Positions 51,604 through 61,079 are shown, counted from the first letter of the stretch. The stretch is DNA of 64,000 nt from Paenibacillus sedimenti (GCF_014534655.1 NZ_JACVVD010000004.1:310001-374000); one strand, 5' to 3'. The notes: a model not told the origin generated them from the sequence alone. Made by a program: numbers and translations.

Positions 51604-52209
51604 CTAATCGATTTTCGCGCCGTAAGCCCTGGCAAAAGCTACCGCCTGCGCCATATCCATTCGCGCCCCTTTGATATCCAAAGTCTTGAAGTCGATGCCA
51701 TCCAAAATAGCCCCCCTGAAATCCGCGCCAGCCAGTTTCGCTTTGCTGAGCTGTACCCGCGTCAGATCCGCCTGTCGAAGGTCGGCTTTCTCCAGATTGC
51801 AGCCGTATAAATCGGCTTCGCGCAAGCGAATGCCCTTCAACTGCTGCTTCATGAAATTCGCATGTCTCAGGTACGTATAGGACCAATCGCCCCCTTGAAC
51901 CGTGATGCCTTCAAGCGAAGCTTCTGCAAAATCGGATCCTATCATTTTACAATCTATGAATTTGGCGACAAAAAGATTAGCGCCCCGAAACACGCAATTT
52001 GTAAAAGCCGATCCGGTGTGACTCGAACCGTTCAGCTGCGCTCCTGTAAAATCGCAATCGATGAAATGCGAACCTGCCGTATCGATTTCTTCCAAATGAG
52101 TACCGCGAAACCGGCATCGCGTAAACGTACAGTTCCGCAGTTCGCCATCCCTTTGATTGGCATGGCTGAAATCCTGTTCTACATATTCTTGATCAGTATA
52201 AGCGTACAT
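51604..52209 (-). CDS. Pentapeptide-repeat protein (Qnr/MfpA-like size)
   Basis: 201 residues made almost wholly of A(D/N)LXX-type five-residue repeats (CTFTRCRFRGTHLEE, FRGANLFVAKF, ADLYGCNLEKADLRQADL, ADFRGAILDGIDF), predicted to form a right-handed quadrilateral helix. Length and the C-terminal tail MDMAQAVAFARAYGAKI resemble the gyrase-protecting Qnr/MfpA proteins, which mimic DNA, but sequence alone cannot establish that. GAGGAG is 8 bases before the ATG at 52209. Monocistronic. Confidence 0.85.
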   Translation of the reverse strand: MYAYTDQEYVEQDFSHANQRDGELRNCTFTRCRFRGTHLEEIDTAGSHFIDCDFTGAQLNGSSHTGSAFTNCVFRGANLFVAKFIDCKMIGSDFAEASLEGITVQGGDWSYTYLRHANFMKQQLKGIRLREADLYGCNLEKADLRQADLTRVQLSKAKLAGADFRGAILDGIDFKTLDIKGARMDMAQAVAFARAYGAKID

Positions 52210-52282
52210 GCTGCAGCTCCTCATGTAAATTTTTTCACATATTTATATCATAATGTGCTAGCGGATTGATGTCCAAAAATAC

Positions 52283-52322
52283 GAAAAAACCCCTTCACAG
52301 CAACATTGATGTGAAAGGGCTT
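52283..52322 (-). terminator. Terminator of the VanW-family gene
   Basis: AGCCCTTTCACA pairs with TGTGAAGGGGTT on the - strand (G-U pair included), and a TTTTTT run follows. Confidence 0.85.
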
Positions 52323-52327
52323 CCTCT

Positions 52328-53266
52328 TTATGGAACATGCTTGTCCACATCCGTACCTGCCTGGATCTCTTCAGGCAATGCCTCTGAAGCGCTTGGTACG
52401 TGCCGCGGCTTGTAGTTAATGACATCGGAAGACGAGATGGTAACGAACACTCTTCCCGGTAGGGCCTGGACTCTAATCAGGATTGGTTGATTATAGTTGT
52501 TGATGAAGCTGAAATCCGGTCCGCCCCAGTTGACTGTAGCGTCCCGTCCTGGGGGTACATACGGCACGGATCTGCTATGCGAGTACCGCTCTACGATCTT
52601 GAGACCGGCTCGATCAACCGCATTGAAAAGCGTAGAGGATATTTGACAGATCCCTCCGCCGATGCCTTCGGAGAATTCGCCTCTAACAATGACTTTGGCT
52701 CTCTTATAACCCCGTGCCGGTGTTCGAACGCCAACAACTCGGTTAAAGGAGAATTTTTCTCCAGGATGAACCACCACATTGTTAATCGCTTTTGCAGCCA
52801 GATTGATGTTATGATAGCGGTTTTTGTTATTTGAATTAAAATATGTCACATAATACCCAATCGGCTGAACTCGGATGGTTGCAAGCAGTTCGCTGTCAAC
52901 CTTGGGATAGATAGCTAATTCGGGAGCTTCCTGTTTCATGGATCCATCCGAGTAGAAAAAATCATACAGCTCATTCCGGAAGGCTTGACGATTCAGTTTA
53001 GCGCCTGCAACTTCTTTCACGATGGCTCCGCTTTCATTGATGGTCGCGTTCACCGGTGCTCGGTAAACCTTTTTTTCCACGTCTTTGACCACCTTTTCTA
53101 ACTTCTCATTGTCAATGAGCGGAACATCGAGATATGGAAGGGAATAATCCGTGCGTTTGACATTCTTAATGCATTTGCCGTCTTGATCAATACATAGATC
53201 ATCCGGCATGTAGCTCTGCTGAAGCAATAGAAACAATCCCGCAATCCACCCGTAACCCATCAACAA
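52328..53266 (-). CDS. VanW family protein
   Basis: About 312 residues. One N-terminal hydrophobic segment, then a PG_binding_4-like region and the VanW domain (about 170-290): VVHPGEKFSFNRVVGVRT, GGGICQISSTLFNA, ERYSHSRSVPYVPPGRDATVNW. VanW proteins accompany peptidoglycan genes and spore-cortex genes in Firmicutes, but their reaction is not known. Start is uncertain: AGGAG is followed by candidate GTG, TTG and ATG codons at 53275-53260, and I take the TTG 8 bases away. Confidence 0.85.
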   Translation of the reverse strand: MLMGYGWIAGLFLLLQQSYMPDDLCIDQDGKCIKNVKRTDYSLPYLDVPLIDNEKLEKVVKDVEKKVYRAPVNATINESGAIVKEVAGAKLNRQAFRNELYDFFYSDGSMKQEAPELAIYPKVDSELLATIRVQPIGYYVTYFNSNNKNRYHNINLAAKAINNVVVHPGEKFSFNRVVGVRTPARGYKRAKVIVRGEFSEGIGGGICQISSTLFNAVDRAGLKIVERYSHSRSVPYVPPGRDATVNWGGPDFSFINNYNQPILIRVQALPGRVFVTISSSDVINYKPRHVPSASEALPEEIQAGTDVDKHVP

Positions 53267-53377
53267 GCGCACCACTCCTATTCTCGAAACAAGTCCATAA
53301 TGAATTCTAAGTGGTAGTATATTACATTGAATCCAGCTCTATACTATGCAGACCTCTGATATCAAAAATGACAGCTT

Positions 53378-53409
53378 AAAGAGCCCTTCCTGCACTAGAA
53401 AGGGCTCTT
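53378..53409 (-). terminator. Terminator of the TIM-barrel/PhyH operon
   Basis: AAGAGCCCTT pairs with AAGGGCTCTT around a 10-base loop, 14 bases after the TIM-barrel gene stop. The T tract is weak (TTTAAGC). Confidence 0.65.
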
Positions 53410-53423
53410 CATCTACTTTTGTT

Positions 53424-54257
53424 CTATTGGATTTGCTTCCAAATGGTTCTTGCACGTTCGGCAAATAGCAGTGACTGCGACCAGCGATCGCTCAATTCTA
53501 TTTTTCTTTCGGCGTGTTCGTCTATAGTGATGGCATAAGGCGCCGGACCCAGCTCGCAAACAAATGGGAAAACGTCTCCCGGATTGGCAGCTTGCAACCA
53601 ATGGCGCATTCCGCTTGCCCACCAGCGTTCAAAGTGGGACATCATCCGATGCCCGCCATCATCTCCTACATTCACTTGAATTTGCTCACCATTGGATACT
53701 CTGGCGTGAATGCTTGAAGTACGGGCAAGCAACGCTTGCAGATGGTCCTCGGCTTCATCGCTGATGGTATGCATCTCTCCGGCCACGACATAATGAGAGA
53801 AATCAATGGTAAGCCTCAGAAAATCCAATCGATTGACATATTGGACGGTCCGGATCAAATCCTGCGTGATCGTGCCCCGGTGTGTTTCGATGAACAAGGG
53901 GATTCCCGCTTCACTAGATACGGTATGCAAATTCGTCAACAGCGCTTCTGCATCTTGGTCAATCAGGAAGGGTGTAAGTACTTGTGCGTTAATAAAAGAG
54001 ACGGGCCCGTAGCTCTTAACCTTCCCAATAAAATTTATCAAGTCTGCGGAGGTTCTGGGGTAGGCGTTGACACTAAACGATAATCCATATTGCGCTAAAA
54101 GACGCCTCCATACCGCGGCTTCCTCAGGGAGTGGAACGAATCCGTTAATTCCGTCGAAACCCGCTTCGGCAATATGCCGGAATTTCTCCTCTATGCTCCA
54201 CTCGCGGCCGCCCTCACCCAAACCATTCATCGTCCACCAGGACATTTGAACTTCCAT
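53424..54257 (-). CDS. TIM-barrel protein (sugar phosphate isomerase/epimerase-like)
   Basis: 277 residues. The AP endonuclease 2 family barrel: IAEAGFDGINGFVP, FSVNAYPRT, IPLFIETHRGTITQDL (Glu metal ligand), LTIDFSHYVVAGE, INAQVLTP and GDDGGHRMM-like metal and phosphate contacts. I start at MEVQMSWW (54257), with GGGAG 6 bases before; the frame is open a further 51 codons upstream inside the phyH gene, which is unlikely to be used. 16 bases after phyH. Enzyme not identified; such proteins are common in Paenibacillus sugar clusters. Confidence 0.8.
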   Translation of the reverse strand: MEVQMSWWTMNGLGEGGREWSIEEKFRHIAEAGFDGINGFVPLPEEAAVWRRLLAQYGLSFSVNAYPRTSADLINFIGKVKSYGPVSFINAQVLTPFLIDQDAEALLTNLHTVSSEAGIPLFIETHRGTITQDLIRTVQYVNRLDFLRLTIDFSHYVVAGEMHTISDEAEDHLQALLARTSSIHARVSNGEQIQVNVGDDGGHRMMSHFERWWASGMRHWLQAANPGDVFPFVCELGPAPYAITIDEHAERKIELSDRWSQSLLFAERARTIWKQIQ

Positions 54258-54273
54258 TTTTGCTCCCGCAGCA

Positions 54274-55083
54274 TTAGTGCGGATAGACCAGCTCGAATTC
54301 GTCACCGCACGGACCTCCATTGGGGTTAATCTCCAGATCGACAGGAACGCCGTTCTGCCTGTACAACGGTCGATAATGATTGCTAATATGCGTAGCCGAT
54401 GCATTGGCATAATGGCAAATGAACGCTCGGCGGAATCGATCCTTCGATTTGTTCCGATAAGAGCCGTGGATCAGGTTTCCGTTGAAGAAGAGCACGTCCC
54501 CCCGCTCCATCAGTGCAGGGATGGCTTTTTCATCTTTTGGCGGCTTGACATAATGGGTCGTAAAGGACTCCTTGGAATCGGCCGTATCCGGGCAGGAGAT
54601 TGCCAATTGATTCGTTTTCGGTACAACGAGCAATCCGCCGTTTTCTTCATCCGCTGCGTCAATAGCGGTCCATGCGGCAATGCAATTCCCAGGCTCGACC
54701 TGCAAATAGAAATTATCCTGATGCAGCGCCTGGCCTCGCGAGCCCGGCGGTTTGTAATAAAACATGCTTTGCGCAGCAAGCGCTTCTTCCTCATACAAAT
54801 CTGCTAACACTTCCATAACCGGCTGATGCAGCATATATCTTTTGGCCGTTTCGTTGAACCGGTGCGGATGCATGACGCGCGGATAACGTTTGAGCGGGTC
54901 CGTGCCGTCTGCGTTCATGTCCGGTTCAAAGTGACCGGGAACTGTCTTCTGACTGATAGCCTCGAAGGTCTCGTCGATTTCGGCCAGATTTTGCTCGGAG
55001 AACAAGCCTTTTACGACCAGATACCCTTCTGTTTCGAACTGAAGTTTTTGTTCAGCGGTAAGTCTGCGCAATTGCTGAGACAT
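54274..55083 (-). CDS. Phytanoyl-CoA dioxygenase (PhyH) family protein
   Basis: 269 residues. Fe(II)/2-oxoglutarate dioxygenase fold with the facial triad QALHQDNFYLQ (His-x-Asp, about 117-119) and LIHGSYRNKSKDRFRRAF (distal His about 210, Arg for 2-oxoglutarate about 221). It probably hydroxylates a small molecule. Operon of two with the TIM-barrel gene, divergent from an AraC regulator. Confidence 0.85.
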   Translation of the reverse strand: MSQQLRRLTAEQKLQFETEGYLVVKGLFSEQNLAEIDETFEAISQKTVPGHFEPDMNADGTDPLKRYPRVMHPHRFNETAKRYMLHQPVMEVLADLYEEEALAAQSMFYYKPPGSRGQALHQDNFYLQVEPGNCIAAWTAIDAADEENGGLLVVPKTNQLAISCPDTADSKESFTTHYVKPPKDEKAIPALMERGDVLFFNGNLIHGSYRNKSKDRFRRAFICHYANASATHISNHYRPLYRQNGVPVDLEINPNGGPCGDEFELVYPH

Positions 55084-55269
55084 GTGAATTCCTCCCCATT
55101 TGTGTGCTGCTATATTTCCTGTGATTTAAGGATACCGAAATTGCACGATTCTTAGAAGTAACGATGATGCTAATCACTCATACAATTCTGCTATTTTGTT
55201 GTCATTCTCCATGCTTTTCCTATATGATGCTAAATGTAAGCTACTGGTTGATAAAAGGAGAGAATAAGG

Positions 55270-56043
55270 ATGGAGATCTCAGATCGCACCATGATCGCAG
55301 GGCATTTTCATGAACCGGATACTTATGTAACCAAACGGCCGCAAGGCAGGAACGACTGGTTGATTACTTTTACACTGGGCGGTGAGGGCTACTTTGTTAC
55401 GTCGGGGAAGGAGCAATGCTGCCAAGCTGGTGATATTACGCTGCTTAGGCCCGGAACGCCCCACCAATATGGTACGAGGAAAGGTCAGACCTGGCATTTC
55501 GTTTGGACACACTTCCCTGCAGCATTCACGGAAACGAGCATACTGCCGGATCTAGATCTGCTTATCCTTTCTATAGAAAGCGAGTCGATTCGCGAGCGGA
55601 TTTTTCAGGCTTTTATCCGAATTCTTGGAGATTCCAGAGAACGCGGTGAATATTGGCATGAATTATGCAGCAGCGCTTTGCGCGAGATTTTGTTCATGAT
55701 GGCTCAGCAAACAAGCAGGAAGGTCGACGCCCGAATCGAGGAAATCCTTCATATACTCTCCGTACAGATGCGCCAGCCGATCCGGATTGATGAACTCGCC
55801 AAAACTGTCGGACTCTCCCCTTCCAGGCTGTCTCACCTTTTCAAAGCAAGCACCGGCCATTCGATTGTCGACACTTTGAATCGCATGCGCATTCAACAAG
55901 CTGCTCTTTTGCTCGAGCATACCGATCGCAGCGCATCTGAAGTTTGTTATGACGTGGGGTTTCAAAACTACAATCATTTCACCAATCAATTCCGTAAATG
56001 GTTTGGTGTAAATCCTAGTACGTTTATGAAGGAAAAACGGTAA
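55270..56043 (+). CDS. AraC-family transcriptional regulator
   Basis: 257 residues: cupin-type N-terminus (GGEGYFVTSGKEQCCQAGDI, PGTPHQYGT) and C-terminal AraC helix-turn-helix pair (about 155-255; ELAKTVGLSPSRLSHLFKASTG, VCYDVGFQNYNHFTNQFRKWFG). AAAAGGAGAG precedes the ATG. Divergent from the PhyH gene by 186 bases, so it likely activates that operon on an unknown sugar signal. Confidence 0.9.
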   Translation: MEISDRTMIAGHFHEPDTYVTKRPQGRNDWLITFTLGGEGYFVTSGKEQCCQAGDITLLRPGTPHQYGTRKGQTWHFVWTHFPAAFTETSILPDLDLLILSIESESIRERIFQAFIRILGDSRERGEYWHELCSSALREILFMMAQQTSRKVDARIEEILHILSVQMRQPIRIDELAKTVGLSPSRLSHLFKASTGHSIVDTLNRMRIQQAALLLEHTDRSASEVCYDVGFQNYNHFTNQFRKWFGVNPSTFMKEKR

Positions 56044-56111
56044 AAAAAAATTGACAGACTTGAAAGCGGAGGGGTAAGTTTAAGTTATAACCATAGTGGC
56101 GGTGAATGCTT

Positions 56112-56687
56112 ATGGATAAAAGTATGGAGAAACAAATAGCCCCCCGTATGGGCATCGTGAAAGCAGTCAGCTTGAGCGGTTCACACATATTCAGCAAGCT
56201 GAATCAGGATCATATCCAGCTCCTTGCCGGTCTTGGCGTCCTTGGAGACGCACATATGGGCGAGACGGTGAAGCACCGTTCGCGCGTAGCTCAAGATCCG
56301 ACCCAACCCAATTTGCGGCAGGTGCATCTCATTCATGATGAGCTCCATGATGAATTAGGAGCAGCTGGCTTCAAGGTGCTAGCCGGGCAGATGGGCGAGA
56401 ACATCACGACGCATGGCGTCGACCTGCTCGGTCTGCCGCGAGGGACGAGACTGCATATTGGAGCAGCAGCCGTCATTGAAGTTACCGGCCTTCGCAATCC
56501 ATGCCCTCAGCTCGATCGATTCCAGACAGGGCTTAAGTCGGCCCTTTTGGACGAAGATGTGAACGGCAACGTGATCCGCAAGGCGGGCATCATGGGCATC
56601 GTGCTCGTTAGCGGCGAAATTCGTCCAGGCGATCCTATCCGCATCGAGATGCCGCCGGAACCGCATCAACCGCTTGAACGAGTCTAA
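56112..56687 (+). CDS. MOSC domain protein
   Basis: 191 residues. MOSC fold with the conserved cysteine in RNPCPQLD (about 135), GVLGDAHMGE, GENITTHGVDL and LPRGTRLHIG. MOSC proteins bind molybdenum cofactor sulfur (as YiiM/MocoS relatives) and detoxify N-hydroxylated bases. GGCGGTGA is 8 bases before ATG 56112; an ATG 6 bases earlier is too close to it. 65 bases before the aminopeptidase gene. The sulfite-oxidase-like gene 6 kb away is another Moco protein but no pathway link is seen. Confidence 0.85.
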   Translation: MDKSMEKQIAPRMGIVKAVSLSGSHIFSKLNQDHIQLLAGLGVLGDAHMGETVKHRSRVAQDPTQPNLRQVHLIHDELHDELGAAGFKVLAGQMGENITTHGVDLLGLPRGTRLHIGAAAVIEVTGLRNPCPQLDRFQTGLKSALLDEDVNGNVIRKAGIMGIVLVSGEIRPGDPIRIEMPPEPHQPLERV

Positions 56688-56752
56688 TTCCTGAGAAGGT
56701 GAGACTTTGTTCTCCGAACAAAGATCCCTATTCTAGATCAAGGAGGATTTGC

Positions 56753-57985
56753 ATGACGTTTGAAATGAATTTAGAGAAATATGCTGAGCTTACCGTACGC
56801 GTAGGTCTGAATATTCAAAATGGGCAAACGCTCTGGATTAACGCCCCCCTTCATCTGCCTGAGCTGGTTCGTCACATCTCCAAAAAGGCCTACGAGGCGG
56901 GCGCCAAACATGTTCATATCGAATGGCAGGATGAGATTTGCACGCAAATCAAATATAAGTACGCTCCCGACAAAGCTTTTCATGACTATCCGAACTGGAG
57001 AGCCCAAGCAATGGAAGAACTCGCTGACAACAATGGAGCCTACCTATTAATCGAATCCTCCGATCCGGAGCTGCTGAAGGATGTGGATAGCAAACGCATC
57101 TCCGATTTCTCCAAAGCAGCCGGACCTAAATTAGTGAAATGGAGAGAAGCCATGTCTTCCTACAAGATGGCTTGGTCGATTATAGGGGCGCCTTCGTCCG
57201 CTTGGGCGAAAAAGGTATTCCCTCACTTGGAGGAGAGCGCAGCGATTCAAGCTCTGTGGGATGCGATCTTCAAAGCTTCCCGTGTAGATCAAGAGAATCC
57301 AGTGGAAACATGGCATGCTCATAATGCCACGCTGCGCAGCAAAAGAGAACAACTCAATGAGAAACAATATCGCAAGATTCATTATCGAGCTCCAGGCACA
57401 GAGCTTACGGTCGAGCTTCCTGACAACCATGTTTGGAGAGGCGGCTCTGCTACGAACGGGACGGCCGGGTTCCAGTTTAATCCGAATATCCCGACCGAAG
57501 AGGTTTTCATTTCTCCGAACAAGAGAGGGACTCACGGTACCGTTCGAAGCACAAAGCCTTTAAGTTACCAGGGAAATCTGATCCATAATTTTACGCTTAC
57601 CTTCGAGAACGGGCGTGTCGTTAACTACAAAGCTGAGCAAGGCTTTGAGTCGCTTCAAGCGATGATTGAAATGGACGAAGGCTCCCATTATTTAGGCGAG
57701 ATCGCACTCGTGCCGCATCAATCGCCGATCTCGAATTCCAACTTGATCTTCTTTAACACGCTGTTCGATGAGAATGCCTCTAATCACCTGGCATTAGGCC
57801 GATCATTCCCGACATGCGTGCAAGGCGGGACTTCGATGTCCAAAGAGGAACAAGAGCTAGCAGGGCTGAACCACAGCCTCATTCACGTCGACTTTATGAT
57901 CGGTTCGGCCGAGATGGACATCGACGGCGAGCTGGCGGACGGCCGCATCGAACCTATTTTCCGCAATGGAAACTGGGCTTTCTAA
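56753..57985 (+). CDS. M29 family aminopeptidase
   Basis: 410 residues, usual M29 length. LTVRVGLNIQNGQTLWINA, AGAKHVHIEWQD, YLLIESSDPELL; the cocatalytic metal ligands lie in EVFISPNKRGTHGTV, EQGFESLQAMIEMDEGSHYLGE, FNTLFDENASNHLALG and HVDFMIGSAEMDIDG. Thermophilic aminopeptidase (AmpS/T/PepS) family, removing N-terminal residues from peptides in the cytosol. I start at ATG 56753 with AAGGAGG 7 bases before; 18 codons more are open upstream but have no site. Confidence 0.93.
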   Translation: MTFEMNLEKYAELTVRVGLNIQNGQTLWINAPLHLPELVRHISKKAYEAGAKHVHIEWQDEICTQIKYKYAPDKAFHDYPNWRAQAMEELADNNGAYLLIESSDPELLKDVDSKRISDFSKAAGPKLVKWREAMSSYKMAWSIIGAPSSAWAKKVFPHLEESAAIQALWDAIFKASRVDQENPVETWHAHNATLRSKREQLNEKQYRKIHYRAPGTELTVELPDNHVWRGGSATNGTAGFQFNPNIPTEEVFISPNKRGTHGTVRSTKPLSYQGNLIHNFTLTFENGRVVNYKAEQGFESLQAMIEMDEGSHYLGEIALVPHQSPISNSNLIFFNTLFDENASNHLALGRSFPTCVQGGTSMSKEEQELAGLNHSLIHVDFMIGSAEMDIDGELADGRIEPIFRNGNWAF

Positions 57986-57989
57986 TGCA

Positions 57990-58027
57990 AAGAGACCATG
58001 GAATCCATTTCCGTGGTCTCTTCCTCT
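57990..58027. terminator. Bidirectional terminator between aminopeptidase and siderophore-binding protein genes
   Basis: AAGAGACCA pairs with TGGTCTCTT with an inner GGAA/TTCC, and T/A tracts on both sides (TTCCTCTTTATTT). Both adjoining genes end here. Confidence 0.85.
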
Positions 58028-58978
58028 TTATTTCGTAAACATTTTTTCCGCTGCATCCAGCGCCATTTTGTTGCCGATCGCTGAGTAATCCAGCCACGGC
58101 TGATCGGCAATCGGATATACGTGGTTTGCTTTTACAGCCTTGAGCCCTTTCCAAATCGGATTGGACTCTAATTGCTGAAAGAGCTTCTGTGCAGAGTCAT
58201 CTTTATTGACAATGACGAATATCGCATCCGCATCAAAGTCGGGAAGCACTTCTTGAGAAATAACTTCATACGCTTTATCGATTTTCTCCACACCATTCGC
58301 CGGCTTCAGTCCCAAGTCCGCAAAGAGAATCGGGCCTAAAGGACGTTTCATCCCCATCACGCGCAATTCTTTGGCCGTCACTCGAATCGCCATGACTTTA
58401 CCGTCGCCAATTTTGCCGTTAATGAGCCCTTTCACTTTAGCAGCTTGAGCTTCATATTCCTTGATGTACGTCTCTGCTTGCTGCTCACGGTTTACTAATT
58501 TTCCGATTTTATTCAAATGGTCGCGCCATGTGCCCTCATCGAGGTTAAACACCTCTGTCTTCGCTAATTTCTCATATTTGGAAATATCTTTGCCAGCCAA
58601 TTGCTGATCAAGATAAATAATGTCCGGCTTTAACGCTAAAAGTGCTTCCATGTCGGGCTCGGCGGCGACGCCCAGCTTTGCCGTATTTTGCAGGCGATCG
58701 GCTACATGCGGAAGAAACGCCTTGAGATCTCCGCCCATGACGGAACCGACCGGGGTTATGCCGAGCGCAAGCAGATCATTCGTTAAATGGATGGACATGG
58801 AAGCAATACGCGGCTCTTTCTCAACCGGTTTGGACGAGCCGGCTATTGATGCACTCGCTGCTGCGGGTGCTGCCGGTGTCAAAGGTTCCGCGCTCGGTTT
58901 ATTAGTTGTTTGTCCGCAAGCAGACAAAATAAATAATGCCAAAATCATCATCCATGGTACTAATCTTTTCTTTGTCAT
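58028..58978 (-). CDS. Iron-siderophore ABC transporter substrate-binding lipoprotein
   Basis: 316 residues. Lipobox LFILSAC (Cys about 21), Pro/Ala-rich linker, then the FecB/FeuA-type domain (RIASMSIHLTNDLLALG, PDMEALLALKPDIIYLDQ, LNKIGKLVNREQQAETYIKEYEAQ, WLDYSAIGNKMALDA). It binds a ferric siderophore outside the cell. ATG at 58978 with AAGGAG 7 bases before. Third gene after two permeases; no ATPase gene follows. Confidence 0.92.
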   Translation of the reverse strand: MTKKRLVPWMMILALFILSACGQTTNKPSAEPLTPAAPAAASASIAGSSKPVEKEPRIASMSIHLTNDLLALGITPVGSVMGGDLKAFLPHVADRLQNTAKLGVAAEPDMEALLALKPDIIYLDQQLAGKDISKYEKLAKTEVFNLDEGTWRDHLNKIGKLVNREQQAETYIKEYEAQAAKVKGLINGKIGDGKVMAIRVTAKELRVMGMKRPLGPILFADLGLKPANGVEKIDKAYEVISQEVLPDFDADAIFVIVNKDDSAQKLFQQLESNPIWKGLKAVKANHVYPIADQPWLDYSAIGNKMALDAAEKMFTK

Positions 58979-58999
58979 GATGTACTCCTTCATAATCGG

Positions 59000-60016
59000 T
59001 TATTTGGTCCTTACAAGCAAATATAGAAAATAAGGCGCGCCTACAGCAGCAACGACCACGCCTGCCGGAATCGCATTCGGCTGAAAGATGGAACGTCCGA
59101 TCGTATCGGCCATCACAAGGATCACCAGTCCTATCAGTCCTGCTATCGGGAGCAGGTGCTGGTGCATGGGACCAACCAGACGCCGCGCCAGATGCGGGGC
59201 GACCAAGCCAATGAAACCGATACCTCCCGCCATGGCCACGCTTGCGCTGGATAATGCGACAGCTGCCGCCAGAAGCAGCAACCGCTGCCTGTTTACCGGA
59301 ATCCCCATCCCCGTTGCGATCTCATCTCCTAACGAGAAAGCATTCAATGTTTTCCACTTGGACAAGACATAAGGAACGAAAAGCGCTATCCAAGGAAGCA
59401 GGGCATAGACATGAACCCAATCCCTCCCCCATACATTCCCGAGCAGCCATCTCGAGGAAAAGCTATAAGTCGCTTCATCCAGGCGCAGCGATAAGAACAG
59501 AGTCACCGCACTGAATCCTGCTGCTATGGCAATGCCTATTAGAATCAGCCGGATGGGCAGCACGCCTTTATGCCGGTCAAATGCTAAGAGCACGATAATG
59601 GCGGCTGTCAGCACACCTCCCGCAAATGCAAAGATCGGAATCAGCAAAGATGGCATTCCCTTCATCGTATGGAAAAAGCTGACGAAGACAATCAAACCAA
59701 AAGCAGCGCCCGCATGAAGTCCCATAATCCCGGGATCAGCGAGCGCATTGCGCGTTAAACCTTGCAGAATCGCACCGGAAATTCCCAGACCGATCCCCGC
59801 CAGCATCGTAATGAGTATACGAGGTAAACGATACTCGAGTAATACAATCCGGCTATCCGTACTGCCGTAGCCCATAAAGGTTTGCCATACGTCTGCAGGG
59901 GAAAGTCGAATCGAGCCGGTATTCAAGCTTGTGACAATGATCCCTACGCTGATGAGTAGCAAACAAATGCCTACGATCATACTCTTCCTGCGCCTGATGC
60001 GCGAATACCGATCCAT
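59000..60016 (-). CDS. FecCD-family iron-siderophore permease, subunit 2
   Basis: 338 residues, 9-10 membrane helices. Family motifs RLPRILITMLAGIGLGISGAILQGLTRNALADPGIMG and GGIGFIGLVAPHLARRLVG (short forms: LQGLTRNALADPGIMG and IGFIGLVAPHLARRL). It directly follows the other permease gene (stop and start adjacent). Forms a heterodimer with it. Confidence 0.94.
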   Translation of the reverse strand: MDRYSRIRRRKSMIVGICLLLISVGIIVTSLNTGSIRLSPADVWQTFMGYGSTDSRIVLLEYRLPRILITMLAGIGLGISGAILQGLTRNALADPGIMGLHAGAAFGLIVFVSFFHTMKGMPSLLIPIFAFAGGVLTAAIIVLLAFDRHKGVLPIRLILIGIAIAAGFSAVTLFLSLRLDEATYSFSSRWLLGNVWGRDWVHVYALLPWIALFVPYVLSKWKTLNAFSLGDEIATGMGIPVNRQRLLLLAAAVALSSASVAMAGGIGFIGLVAPHLARRLVGPMHQHLLPIAGLIGLVILVMADTIGRSIFQPNAIPAGVVVAAVGAPYFLYLLVRTK

Positions 60017-61033
60017 CTATAAGCTCCTCCTTTCTCTTCGAGCAAGATAAAGAAAGAAGGGGACGCCTACCAGCGCCACCATTAGACTAATGGCCAGCTC
60101 TCTGGGAGGATTGACCATTCGAGCACCTAGATCGGCGAGGATAAGCAGGATAGCCCCCAGCAGCGCGGATACCGGAATGATGAAGCGATAATCCACGCCA
60201 ACCAGCTTGCGGGCAATGTGCGGGATCACCAGTCCAACAAATCCGATAGAGCCGACCGCGGAGACGGAGGTGCCTGCAAGAATGACAGCAAGCATGATGC
60301 CGAGTACACGAATCCGTTTTGTTTTCACACCTAAATTAACCGACACATCTTCTCCGAGCGCAATTAGCGATACGGATCGACTGATTGCCATCGACCATAC
60401 AATAGCAAGCAGTATGATTGGTACCAGCAGCTTTAGATGATGCCATTTCACACCTGCGACGCCGCCTGCATACCAGAAGGCCGGATCTTGATTCAGTTCG
60501 TAATAGATCGCGATACCCGAACTTAGAGAGTGGAGCATGGCCGCCACCACAGCCCCTGCCAACGTGAGACGCAGTGGAGTCAAGCCTCCTGCCGCCGCTG
60601 AACCGAGCAAGAAGATGAAGACGGTACTGAGCGCAGCGCCGATAAATGAAAGCAGCATAAGAGCCGAATACGGCAAATCAGGAAAAAACACAAAGCTAAG
60701 CGCGACCATAAACGTAGCGCCTGCGTTAATTCCCAGAATACCCGAATCAGCTAACGGATTGCGTGTAATCCCTTGCATTAATGCGCCTGCAACGGCGAAC
60801 CCTGCACCGATGATAGCTGCACCAATGACCCGAGGAAGGCGCAATTCATGAATAATCTGGTGCGTCGTGTGTGACGGATTATAATGAATAACGGCTGTCC
60901 AAACTGTCTGCAACGTTAGATCCTTGGCTCCGAACGAAACCGCGATGAACATCGAAAGCAATAAGGCGAAGATCGCAATGATGCTGACGAACCCAAATGT
61001 AATACCATTCATGCTTTTATGACCCAGCTTCAT
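60017..61033 (-). CDS. FecCD-family iron-siderophore permease, subunit 1
   Basis: 338 residues, polytopic. LRLPRVIGAAIIGAGFAVAG, LMQGITRNPLADSGILG and GSIGFVGLVIPHIARKLVG match the FecCD family. First gene of the operon, behind a Fur box 26 bases before its start. The ATPase must be supplied by another locus, such as a YusV-type protein. Confidence 0.94.
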   Translation of the reverse strand: MKLGHKSMNGITFGFVSIIAIFALLLSMFIAVSFGAKDLTLQTVWTAVIHYNPSHTTHQIIHELRLPRVIGAAIIGAGFAVAGALMQGITRNPLADSGILGINAGATFMVALSFVFFPDLPYSALMLLSFIGAALSTVFIFLLGSAAAGGLTPLRLTLAGAVVAAMLHSLSSGIAIYYELNQDPAFWYAGGVAGVKWHHLKLLVPIILLAIVWSMAISRSVSLIALGEDVSVNLGVKTKRIRVLGIMLAVILAGTSVSAVGSIGFVGLVIPHIARKLVGVDYRFIIPVSALLGAILLILADLGARMVNPPRELAISLMVALVGVPFFLYLARRERRSL

Positions 61034-61058
61034 TAGCGTGACACATTCCCCTTGTCAA

Positions 61059-61079
61059 TATTGATAATCATTATCAATA
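61059..61079. promoter_or_regulatory. Fur box of the siderophore transport operon
   Basis: ATTGATAATCATTATCAAT (61060-61078) is a 19-base dyad that is perfect apart from its single centre base, matching the 7-1-7 Fur consensus TGATAAT-N-ATTATCA exactly. It lies 26 bases before the first permease start, so iron-bound Fur should repress the operon. Confidence 0.92.

Noticed and set aside
51604-52209. Calling the pentapeptide-repeat protein a quinolone-resistance qnr gene
   Set aside because: Length and tail are compatible, but pentapeptide repeats are generic and gyrase protection cannot be read from sequence.
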